A stretch of DNA of 64,000 bases from Acidobacteriota bacterium (GTDB taxonomy: Bacteria; Acidobacteriota; Aminicenantia; Aminicenantales; Saccharicenantaceae): the NCBI GenBank assembly GCA_029569255.1, contig JAKQUO010000014.1, positions 62,001-126,000 of the forward strand, written 5' to 3'. The stretch's first letter is position 1. Every line of letters starts with the position of its first letter. Shown here piece by piece: positions 42,076-49,767 of this stretch. Both the position numbers and the translations under genes were made by a program. A model generated the notes under the pieces. The model made no database searches, was not told the DNA's origin, and saw only the letters and a list, made by a program, of their open reading frames with translations.

Positions 42076-43689
42076 ATGAAGGAACAGGACAGGGAGAGAG
42101 CGGCCGGCCGGGGCGTCGACCGCCGGACGTTCCTCAAGACATCGGCCGCCGGGATCGGCGCCGCCGCGGCGCTCGGCGGCGTGGCGCTCCCGGCCGCGCC
42201 CCCGGCCGCGCCCCCGGCCGCGGCGGGCCAGAAGGCCGAGCCCCTGCCGGGCTCGGTGCCGCAGATCGCGGCCTCGGAGGTCCGTGAGACGCTGAGCGCC
42301 GACGTCGCGGTGGTCGGGCTGGGCATCTCCGGCATGTGCGCGGCGGTGACCGCGGTCGAGGCCGGGGCCAAGACGGTCGCCCTGGAGAAGGCCGACCTCT
42401 ACACCGCCCGCGGCTTCGACGACGGCTGCGTCAACAGCAGCGTCCACAAGGACGCCGGCGTCAGCTTCGACCGCGAGGAGATGATCGCCGAGCTGATGCG
42501 CCAGGCCAACTACCGCGTCGACCAGCGGCTGATCGCGACCTGGGTGGACAAGAGCGGCGAGGCCGTCGACTGGCTGAGGGCGCTCCTCGAGCCCCGCGGC
42601 GTCAAGGCCTCCGTGGTCAAGGGCGGAGACGAGCGCGAGGGGCCCTACAAGGTCTACCACACGGCCGTCAACTGGACCGGCCAGAACCCCCGGCTGCTGG
42701 CCGAGCTGGAGAAGGTGCTCAAGGAGAAGGGCGGCGACATCCGCTACGGCACGCCCGCCGTGCAGCTCCTGCGCGAGGGGGCCGGGCGCGTGACCGGCGT
42801 CATCGCCCGCCGCCCGGACGGCGGCTACCTGCGCGTCAACGCCCGCAAGGGGATCATCCTCAGCACCGGCGGCTACGAGAACAGCCCGGAGATGATGAGG
42901 AAATACCTGCGGCCCTCGGACCTGCGCATCGAGAGGTTCAACTCCCAGGCCAAGACCTGCACCGGCGACGGCCACAACATGGCCCTGGCCGTCGGGGCCG
43001 ACATGGACGAGCCGCCGCACTGCCTCATCGTCGGCAACGGCATCGTCCCCAGCAAGGACGAGTTCTATCTGGTCATGTTCACGCCCTGGCTGCGCGTCGA
43101 CGCCAACGGGCGGCGCTACGTGAACGAGGACTCCGACTACTGCCGCCAGGCCAACGCCAACGCCGTCCTGCCGAAGGCCTTCAACTGGTCGGTCTTCGAC
43201 TCGCGCTGGGGCGAGGGGCCCGGCTCCGACCCGAAGTACACGGCCTTCGTCAAGTCGCAGCTGGACCGTTACGTCAAGCAGGGGCACGCCCTCACGGCCG
43301 ACACCCTCGGCGAGCTGGCCAAGAAAATGCAGGTGCCGGCCGCCGTGTTCGAGGCGACGGTCAAGCGCTACAACGAGCTGGCCGACAAGAAGAAGGACCT
43401 GGACTTCGGCGTGGCCGGCGACAAGATGCGGCCGCTCAAGAAGGCGCCCTTCTTCGCCCTGCAGGTGAGGAACTTCTGCCTGGTCTCGGTCAGTGGCCTC
43501 CGGATCAACGAGAACATGCAGGTGCTCGACCGGAACGGCCTGGTCATCCCCGGCCTCTACGCCTCGGGGAATACGAGCGGCGGCTTCTTCTCCGACACCT
43601 ACCCGCGCAACGTCCACGGCATCAGCCACGGCCGGGCCATCACCTTCGGCCGCCTGGCCGCCAAGCACGCGGCCGGGGCCAAGGCGTAG
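42076..43689 (+). CDS. Exported FAD-dependent reductase 2 (FAD_binding_2)
   Basis: This 537-residue protein has a clear Tat signal (DRRTFLKTSAAGIGAAAAL), an Ala/Pro linker and an FAD_binding_2 catalytic body: DVAVVGLGISGMCAAVTAVEAG, GIILSTGGYENSPEMMRKYL, and LYASGNTSGGFFSDTYPRNV at the C-terminus. It is more divergent than the other two and nearer to the fumarate/urocanate-reductase style, judged by its C-terminal GISHGRAITFGRLAAKHA. It follows flavoprotein 1 by 85 bp and is presumably in the same operon. It lacks heme and FMN-binding domains, unlike flavocytochrome c or UrdA, so an external donor such as the local multiheme protein is expected. Confidence 0.85.
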   Translation: MKEQDRERAAGRGVDRRTFLKTSAAGIGAAAALGGVALPAAPPAAPPAAAGQKAEPLPGSVPQIAASEVRETLSADVAVVGLGISGMCAAVTAVEAGAKTVALEKADLYTARGFDDGCVNSSVHKDAGVSFDREEMIAELMRQANYRVDQRLIATWVDKSGEAVDWLRALLEPRGVKASVVKGGDEREGPYKVYHTAVNWTGQNPRLLAELEKVLKEKGGDIRYGTPAVQLLREGAGRVTGVIARRPDGGYLRVNARKGIILSTGGYENSPEMMRKYLRPSDLRIERFNSQAKTCTGDGHNMALAVGADMDEPPHCLIVGNGIVPSKDEFYLVMFTPWLRVDANGRRYVNEDSDYCRQANANAVLPKAFNWSVFDSRWGEGPGSDPKYTAFVKSQLDRYVKQGHALTADTLGELAKKMQVPAAVFEATVKRYNELADKKKDLDFGVAGDKMRPLKKAPFFALQVRNFCLVSVSGLRINENMQVLDRNGLVIPGLYASGNTSGGFFSDTYPRNVHGISHGRAITFGRLAAKHAAGAKA

Positions 43690-43705
43690 CGCGGTCGCGC
43701 GCTCA

Positions 43706-44380
43706 TCACTTGGCCCGTTTGAGCCACGTTTCCGCGAGGGCGAGCGTGCCCGTGCTGCCCTGGGCCGTCCCCTCCGGGCGGGGGAAGACGCGGCCGGCGG
43801 CCTTCTTCCCGTTGACGGCGACCTCGGCGGTCCGGGCGGGGACCAGCGTCGTGAAAATGACATAGGGCTTGACCGGGATCTCGACCAGGACGGCGGGAAG
43901 GAAGTCCCGCCAGACGAGCTCCACCTTCGTGCCGCCCGCGGTGACGGTCTCGCGGTGCTCGGCCAGCCCGTCGCCCGCCTTCGTGAAAACGGCCGCGTGC
44001 ACGGGGTAGGGGTCGTCGGCGTAGCTGCGGTCGAACGCCGACATGATCTCCTTGTTCAGGTACTCCACCAGCTTCGGGTTGTCGGTGAAGACGGCCTTGA
44101 TGTCGTCGCCGGACGGCCCGTCCCCCGTGAGGTCGGCGAGGACGTAGCAGGCGTGCCCGACGCCGGCCGGCGAATGGACGACGCGCCAGAAGCTGACGCT
44201 CGTCAGGGTCTTCCCGCCCTCCTCGAGGGCCAGGCTGATGAACGGGTTCTCGCCCGTGATGGCCACGGCGCCTTCCTTGACTTGCGGCGCGACCTGGGCC
44301 GCGCCGGGGACGGCGGCGGCCAGCAGGGCGGCCAGGGCCGAAACGATCAGAACCGGCTTGCGCACGTTCCTCCTCCTCAT
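43706..44380 (-). CDS. Exported protein of unknown function
   Basis: This 224-residue protein has a signal peptide (about residues 1-29, ending VPGAAQ). The mature part has alternating beta-type segments (KTLTSVSFWRVVHSPAG, TKVELVWRDFLPAVLVEIP) without a motif I recognise; there are few cysteines and no metal cluster pattern. The ATG at 44380 overlaps the flavoprotein 3 stop as ATGA on the minus strand, so it is translationally coupled to that flavoprotein. Coupling and export suggest a helper or substrate-binding subunit, but this is inference only. Confidence 0.6.
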   Translation of the reverse strand: MRRRNVRKPVLIVSALAALLAAAVPGAAQVAPQVKEGAVAITGENPFISLALEEGGKTLTSVSFWRVVHSPAGVGHACYVLADLTGDGPSGDDIKAVFTDNPKLVEYLNKEIMSAFDRSYADDPYPVHAAVFTKAGDGLAEHRETVTAGGTKVELVWRDFLPAVLVEIPVKPYVIFTTLVPARTAEVAVNGKKAAGRVFPRPEGTAQGSTGTLALAETWLKRAK

Positions 44381-46068
44381 TCGGAAGTCACGAATTCGCC
44401 GGCCAGGTAGCCGTGCGTGTAGGCCATGCTGTGGCTGAGCCCCGGGCAGATGAGCGGATAGCCGCTCTTGAACCGGCGGCCGACGGTGTTGCCGGCCAGG
44501 TAGAGCCCGGGGATGACGCGGCCGTCCTTGTCCAGCGCCCGGAGCCGCTCGTCGGTCAGCAGGCCGCCGAGGACCACCAGCGACATCGCCGGCTTGGCCG
44601 TCCACTCGGCGTAGAAGGGCGGCTTGTCGACGGCGGTCAGGCGGTCGGCGCGCTTGCCGTAGTCGAGGTCCTTGCCGGACCGGGCCAGCGCGTTGTAGCG
44701 CTCGATCGTGGCCTTGAGGGCCTTGGCCGGCACCTTCATCTGCGCCGCCAGCCCGTCGAGGGTGTCGGCTTTCACGATCGACCGCCCCCACTGCCCGCCG
44801 GGCTTCCTCGAAACGAGCTCCCTGAACTCCTGGCGCGCCTTGTCGGTGACGCGGAAGACCCTCTTGAAGCCGGGGCCCATGCGCGGGACGTCCTCCTCCC
44901 AGCTGTCGTCGAAGACGACCCAGGCCCCGCCCTGCTCGTAGGTCTGGTTGGCCATGCTCTCGGTGTCGGAGTCCTCGTTGTAGAAGCGCCGGCCGAACCT
45001 GTTGACCATCAGGAAGGCGTCGGTGCCCATGACGTGGAACATGTGGCTCATCGGGGCGTGGGGCGGGTTCTCCATGACCGCGCCGATCCACATGGCCATC
45101 TGGTGCCCCTCGCCCATGGACGTCGACAGCATGCAGGGCAGAGGCATCTGCGGGCAGTACTTGGCCATCATCTGCCGGTTGAAGCCGTAGTCGCCGGTGC
45201 AGAGGACGACCCCCTTGCGGGCCTCGAAGCGGACGTGGCTGCCGTCCTTCTTCTGGGCCACGACGCCGGTCACCCGGCCGTCGGCCTTGGGCCGGACGAG
45301 CTGCAGGGCCTTCGTCCCGTAGTGGAAGGCCGCGCCGCGGGCCTGGGCGGCCTTTTCGACGGCCTTGAGCCAGATCCGCTGGCTCTCCGCCCGGCCGCCC
45401 GGACGGTGGCAGGTGGGGAACTCGACGTTGCGCTCGGCCAGGTAGTCCCAGTCCTTGGGGAACCCCGTGGGGTTGGGCCACTTGTCGATGATCGCGCACT
45501 CGTCGTCGCCGCGGTCGGGGATGACGAGATAGGTGGGCAGGCCCTCGGCGGCGCACAGGTCGATGATCGTGTCCATGACCCGGCCGCTGTTGCGCGCCCA
45601 GAGGTTGACGACGTCCTGGTTGAGGCGCCCCTCGCCCCGGCGCATCAGGGCGTCGACGACGCGGTCCTCGTCGATGGTCATCCCGAGCTTCTTGTGGAGC
45701 TTGCTGTTCAGGGCCGTGTTGTCGCCGCCGCGCCCCTGCAGCTGGTCCATCTTCTCGACGACGACGACCCCGGCCTTGGCCTTGGCCGCCGCCAGGGCGG
45801 CCAGCAGCCCGGCCGTGCCGGCGCCGACGACGACCACGTCGGTCCGGACGACCGAAGAGATCTTGTCGGCCGGGACCGGCGGGGGCGGGGTCTCGAACGG
45901 GAACTGCTGCGCGGCCGCCGGCGGCGCCGCCGCCTGCCGGGGGGCCGCGGCCGGCCGCGCCATCAGCCCGGTCCCGGCGGCGGCCAGCGCGCCGGCGCCT
46001 CCGGCCGTGTTCCTCAGGAACTCCCGCCGGCTCAGGCCTTGGCGCTCTTTCCCGGCTGTCGTCTTCAT
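44377..46068 (-). CDS. Exported FAD-dependent reductase/dehydrogenase 3 (FAD_binding_2)
   Basis: This 563-residue flavoprotein has a canonical Tat signal (LSRREFLRNTAGGAGALAAA), an Ala/Pro linker (FETPPPPVPADKI), the FAD motif DVVVVGAGTAGLLAALAAAK, the second FAD strand VVLCTGDYGFNRQMM and the C-terminal GLYLAGNTVGRRFKSGYPLI. The start is the ATG at 46068 behind GAGGAGGGC; an open upstream extension of 129 codons crosses the promoter and is rejected. It is the close paralogue of flavoprotein 1. It is divergent from a second exported cupin and coupled to an unknown exported protein. Substrate is unknown. Confidence 0.86.
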   Translation of the reverse strand: MKTTAGKERQGLSRREFLRNTAGGAGALAAAGTGLMARPAAAPRQAAAPPAAAQQFPFETPPPPVPADKISSVVRTDVVVVGAGTAGLLAALAAAKAKAGVVVVEKMDQLQGRGGDNTALNSKLHKKLGMTIDEDRVVDALMRRGEGRLNQDVVNLWARNSGRVMDTIIDLCAAEGLPTYLVIPDRGDDECAIIDKWPNPTGFPKDWDYLAERNVEFPTCHRPGGRAESQRIWLKAVEKAAQARGAAFHYGTKALQLVRPKADGRVTGVVAQKKDGSHVRFEARKGVVLCTGDYGFNRQMMAKYCPQMPLPCMLSTSMGEGHQMAMWIGAVMENPPHAPMSHMFHVMGTDAFLMVNRFGRRFYNEDSDTESMANQTYEQGGAWVVFDDSWEEDVPRMGPGFKRVFRVTDKARQEFRELVSRKPGGQWGRSIVKADTLDGLAAQMKVPAKALKATIERYNALARSGKDLDYGKRADRLTAVDKPPFYAEWTAKPAMSLVVLGGLLTDERLRALDKDGRVIPGLYLAGNTVGRRFKSGYPLICPGLSHSMAYTHGYLAGEFVTSE

Positions 46069-46127
46069 GGTGCCCTCCTCGGTGTCGGTATCCGTCGCCG
46101 GCCGCGTCCGGGCCGGAACTCCCTCCG

Positions 46128-46155
46128 ATTCTAGACGAAAGGCCCGGCCCGGCAA
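46128..46155 (-). promoter_or_regulatory. Promoter of flavoprotein 3
   Basis: On the minus strand TTGCCG (46155-46150) and TAGAAT (46133-46128) with a 16-base spacer. The TAGAAT -10 is shared with the promoters at 39788 and 46288. Confidence 0.55.
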
Positions 46156-46264
46156 ATACTCACAAAATAGTGCTTTAGTATAATCGGGAAACCGCCGGCC
46201 GCCCCCTGTTCGGTCCCTTCCCGCCCCCGCCGGCTTCCGCGGCCAGGCACTTTCAAGTAACGTC

Positions 46265-46293
46265 TTGTAAAGTCCGGGGCTCTCCCATAGAAT
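46265..46293 (+). promoter_or_regulatory. Promoter of cupin 2-hydrolase-HybA-NrfD operon
   Basis: TTGTAA (46265-46270) and TAGAAT (46288-46293) with a 17-base spacer; a leader of about 60 bases follows, with GAGGAGG at 46346. Confidence 0.6.
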
Positions 46294-46360
46294 CCCGGAG
46301 GGATCGATCGGTCCCGAATACGGAAGGACCCGTTTCGCCGGGTCTCGAGGAGGGTCGTCC

Positions 46361-46903
46361 ATGATCAGGAAAGACGGTTTCGCGCACCTGGCGGTCGCCG
46401 GCTTGGTCGCGGCGGGCGTGCTGCTGACGGCGGCCGGCGCCGGTTCCCAGACCAAGCCCGGTCACAAGTTCTATTTCGCCGACAAGGCCCCGGTCGTCAC
46501 CGACGACAGCGAGGTCACCACCCGCATCATCGTGGGCGACGACGAGTCCGAGGGCCGCTACACCATCATCAGCGACCTGTGGAAGCCCGGCTTCACCGTG
46601 TCCACCCACTACCACGCCCGGCACTTCGAGACGTTCTACCTCGTCACCGGCGCGGCCGAATGGACCATCGACGGCGAGACGCACGCCCTGAAGCCGGGGG
46701 ACGCCGTCTACATCCCGGCCAACGCCCCGCACTCGGCCCGCACCCTCGGCGACAAGCCGGCCCATTTCGTCCTCATCTATTCGGCGGGCGACTACGAGGC
46801 CCACCTGAAGCGCGAGCTCAAGTACGGCGAGGAGGGGATGAAGGACCCCAAGGTCCGCGAGATGCTGCGCGAGCTGAACGATTTCCACCCGGTCAAGAAG
46901 TGA
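46361..46903 (+). CDS. Exported cupin 2
   Basis: This 180-residue single-domain cupin has an N-terminal hydrophobic signal (about residues 8-28). Cupin motif 1 is STHYHARHFETFYLVTG (His, His, Glu), and motif 2 is DAVYIPANAPHSARTLG with the last His. GAGGAGGG precedes the ATG. It is divergent from flavoprotein 3 and heads a plus-strand operon with the CocE hydrolase, HybA-like and NrfD-cytochrome genes. A metal-dependent isomerase, hydratase or binding role on the flavoprotein substrate is possible but unproven. Confidence 0.78.
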   Translation: MIRKDGFAHLAVAGLVAAGVLLTAAGAGSQTKPGHKFYFADKAPVVTDDSEVTTRIIVGDDESEGRYTIISDLWKPGFTVSTHYHARHFETFYLVTGAAEWTIDGETHALKPGDAVYIPANAPHSARTLGDKPAHFVLIYSAGDYEAHLKRELKYGEEGMKDPKVREMLRELNDFHPVKK

Positions 46904-46945
46904 CCGGGCCGGTCCCGCGCGCTCGAAGGGCAGGGAGTCGGGGAC

Positions 46946-48784
46946 ATGAGAAAGACGGCTTTGGCGGCGGTGGCGGCGGGTCTGGCCGTCCTGGCCGGCC
47001 TGTCCGGCCCGGCGCCGGCGGGGGCCGGGGACGGGGGCCCGCTCCCGGCGGCCCAGGACGGGGTGCGGATGCTGAACAACGTCCAGGTGCGGATGAGCGA
47101 CGGCGTCCTCCTCTCCACGGACATCTATCTTCCCGACGCCCCCGGTCCTTTCCCCGCCGTCCTGGCGCGCACGCCCTACGGCAACAACGGCGCCGACTCG
47201 GTCGAGCAGGGCAAGTGGTACGCCCGGCGCGGCTACGCCTTCGTCACCCAGGACGTGCGCGGCAAGTACGACTCGGGCGGCTCTTACACCCCTTTCCGCG
47301 ATGAGGCCGGGGACGGGCACGACACCGTCGAGTGGATCGGCGCCCAGCCCTGGTGCGACGGCAAGGTCGGCATGACCGGCGGCTCCTACGGCGGCTACGC
47401 CCAGATCGCCGCCGCCACGCGCCGCAGCCGCCGCCTGGCCGCCCTGGCCGCGTCGGTGACCACGAGCGACGTCGCCAACAACTGGATCTACGTCGACGGC
47501 GCGCTCTTCCTGAGCTTCGCCGTCGGCTGGGGGGCGGTCGACATGGACGGCCGCGTCATGCAGCACGGGCCGGCCTACGACTGGCCGGCCGTCTACCGGC
47601 ACCTGCCCCTGGCGACGATCGACGAGGCGGCCGGCCGGGTCAACCCGGCCTTCCGCGACTGGCTGGCCCACCCGCGCGCCGACGACCCCTTCTGGCGCGG
47701 GGTCAGCCTGGAGAGGGAAGCGGCGGGGATCGACGCGCCGCTCCTCGTCGTCAGCGGCTGGTACGACATCTTCCTGCGCGGCGCCCTGCGGGACGACGTC
47801 GCCATCCGGGCCGCCGGCGGGCCCGGGGCGGCGCGGGGCCGCAAGCGCCTGCTCGTCGGCCCCTGGTCGCACAGCACCGGCGGGCGGGACAACAACCCCA
47901 GGCTCCCCGCGACCGGCCCGGGACGGAGCATCGACTTCGGCCCCGACGCCGAGATGGGCCTGCGCCAGCTCTATCTCTCCTGGTTCGACCGCTGGCTCAA
48001 GGGGATCGACAACGGCGCCGACCGCGAGGCCCCGGTCCGGATCTTCGTCATGGGCGAGAACCGCTGGCGCGACGAGAACGAGTGGCCGCTCGCCCGGACC
48101 CGGTACACGAAATACTATTTCGGCAGCGGCGGCAAGGCCAACGGCCTGGCCGGCGACGGCACCCTGTCGGCCGGGCCGCCCCGGGACGGCGCCGAGGCCG
48201 ACCGCTTCGTCTACGATCCCCGCGACCCCGTCCCCACCCTGGGCGGGAACCTGCTGGACTGCCTGGGCTGCAACTCCGTCGCCTCCGGCCCCGTGAACCA
48301 GATCGAGGCGGAACTGCGCGGCGACGTGCTGGTCTACACGGCCGCGGTCCAGGCCGAGCCCCTCGAGGTGACCGGCCCGATCACGGTGAAGCTGTTCGCC
48401 GCCTCGAGCGCCAGGGACACCGATTGGACGGCCAAGCTCGTCGACGTCCACCCCGACGGCTACGCCCAGAACATCCAGGACGGCATCGTGCGGGCCCGCT
48501 ACCGGCGGGGGAAAGAGGCCCCCGCGGAGCTCCTGGAGCCGGGCCGGGTCTACGAGTACGACATCGACCTGTGGGCGACCAGCCACGTCTTCCTGCCCGG
48601 CCACAGCGTCCGGGTGGAGGTCTCCAGCAGCAACTTCCCGCGCTTCGACCGCAACCTGAATACCGGCGAGGACCCCATGACCGGGACGCGGATGGAGACC
48701 GCCCGGCAGACCGTCTATCATTCCGCGAAGCGCCCTTCGCACATCGTCCTGCCTGTCATCCCCCGGGAGGCGACGAACCGATGA
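46946..48784 (+). CDS. Secreted CocE/NonD-family hydrolase
   Basis: This 612-residue serine hydrolase of the CocE/X-Pro dipeptidyl-peptidase (S15) type has a Sec signal (about 1-27), an alpha/beta-hydrolase core with the nucleophile in MTGGSYGGYAQ, the RGKYDSGGSY region that follows the first strand, an acid/base region (WYDIFLRGAL, GPWSHSTGG) and the C-terminal jelly-roll domain (EPLEVTGPITVKLFAAS). Such enzymes cleave esters or N-terminal Xaa-Pro bonds. Its stop overlaps the next start as ATGA, tying it to the electron-transfer pair. It may release the organic acid that the flavoproteins then reduce; that link is inference. Confidence 0.87.
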   Translation: MRKTALAAVAAGLAVLAGLSGPAPAGAGDGGPLPAAQDGVRMLNNVQVRMSDGVLLSTDIYLPDAPGPFPAVLARTPYGNNGADSVEQGKWYARRGYAFVTQDVRGKYDSGGSYTPFRDEAGDGHDTVEWIGAQPWCDGKVGMTGGSYGGYAQIAAATRRSRRLAALAASVTTSDVANNWIYVDGALFLSFAVGWGAVDMDGRVMQHGPAYDWPAVYRHLPLATIDEAAGRVNPAFRDWLAHPRADDPFWRGVSLEREAAGIDAPLLVVSGWYDIFLRGALRDDVAIRAAGGPGAARGRKRLLVGPWSHSTGGRDNNPRLPATGPGRSIDFGPDAEMGLRQLYLSWFDRWLKGIDNGADREAPVRIFVMGENRWRDENEWPLARTRYTKYYFGSGGKANGLAGDGTLSAGPPRDGAEADRFVYDPRDPVPTLGGNLLDCLGCNSVASGPVNQIEAELRGDVLVYTAAVQAEPLEVTGPITVKLFAASSARDTDWTAKLVDVHPDGYAQNIQDGIVRARYRRGKEAPAELLEPGRVYEYDIDLWATSHVFLPGHSVRVEVSSSNFPRFDRNLNTGEDPMTGTRMETARQTVYHSAKRPSHIVLPVIPREATNR

Positions 48785-49767
48785 AGACCGCGAAGCCGTC
48801 GCGGCGGGAGTTCCTGCGCCTGGGCGCGGGAGGGGCGATCCTCGCCCTGGCCCCGTCCGCCGCCGGGGCCGGGGAGAGCGCGGAGAGCGGCGCCCGTCCG
48901 GCCTGCCTCTTCGACGCCACCCGCTGCATCGGCTGCCGCAAGTGCGAGGAGGCCTGCAACCTCCGCCACGGGCTGCCGGCGCCGTCCCTCCCCTTCAGCG
49001 ACCGGAGCGTGTTCGAAAGAACGCGGCGGCCGGACGACCGGGCCCTGACCGTGGTCAACCGCTACGACGGGCCGCCCTCGGCCGCCCAGGACGCGACGAG
49101 GCCGACGTTCGTCAAGTTCCAGTGCCAGCACTGCCTGAAGCCGGCCTGCGTGTCGGCCTGCATCTCCGGCGCCCTGACCCGGGCCGCCGACGGCTCGGTC
49201 GTCTACGACCCCCGGCGCTGCATCGGCTGCCGCTACTGCATGGTCGCCTGCCCGTTCCAGATCCCGGCCTACGAGTACCGCGACCCGCTGAAGCCCCGGG
49301 TGGTCAAGTGCGATTTCTGCGCCGACCCCGCCCGCGGCCTGGGCGCCGACCCGGCCTGCGCCGCGGCCTGCCCGGCCGAGGCCCTCGTCTTCGGCGAGCG
49401 CGACCGCCTGCTCGAGACGGCGCGGGCCAGGATCGAGGTCCGCCCCGACCTCTATATCGACCACATCTACGGCGAGCGAGAGGCCGGCGGCGCCTCCTGG
49501 CTCTACCTCGCCGGCCGCCCCTTCGAGGAGATCGGCCTGCTCCCGCTGCCGGACCGGTCGCCGGCCGTCCGGACCGAAGCCATCCAGCGCGGCGTGTACC
49601 GCTTCGGCCTGGTCCCGCTGGCCCTGTATGGCCTGCTCGGCGGGATCATGTGGCGCGGGCGCCGGGGGAAGGGCCGCGAGGCCCCTCCCGGGCCCCCGGC
49701 CTCTCCCGGGCCTCCCGCCCCGGCCGAGCCGCCGGCCCCGGCCGAAGACGGCGAGGAGCGGCCGTGA
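48781..49767 (+). CDS. HybA-like 4x[4Fe-4S] electron-transfer protein
   Basis: This 328-residue protein has a Tat signal (PSRREFLRLGAGGAIL), four cysteine sets (CIGCRKCEEAC; CQHC..CVSAC; CIGCRYCMVACP; CDFC..CAAACP), and a single transmembrane helix near the C-terminus (GLVPLALYGLLGGIMW) followed by a Pro/Ala-rich tail. The plan is that of HybA/DmsB-type subunits, with the tail helix typical of HybA. It starts within an ATGA overlap with the hydrolase and ends within a GTGA overlap with the NrfD-cytochrome gene. It should wire clusters on the periplasmic face to the quinone-reactive membrane subunit. No hydrogenase or molybdenum subunit is nearby. Confidence 0.9.
   Translation: MKTAKPSRREFLRLGAGGAILALAPSAAGAGESAESGARPACLFDATRCIGCRKCEEACNLRHGLPAPSLPFSDRSVFERTRRPDDRALTVVNRYDGPPSAAQDATRPTFVKFQCQHCLKPACVSACISGALTRAADGSVVYDPRRCIGCRYCMVACPFQIPAYEYRDPLKPRVVKCDFCADPARGLGADPACAAACPAEALVFGERDRLLETARARIEVRPDLYIDHIYGEREAGGASWLYLAGRPFEEIGLLPLPDRSPAVRTEAIQRGVYRFGLVPLALYGLLGGIMWRGRRGKGREAPPGPPASPGPPAPAEPPAPAEDGEERP

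Noticed and set aside
46069-46455. Upstream 129-codon extension of flavoprotein 3
   Set aside because: It crosses the divergent promoter region; the Tat signal and GAGGAGG site place the start at 46068.
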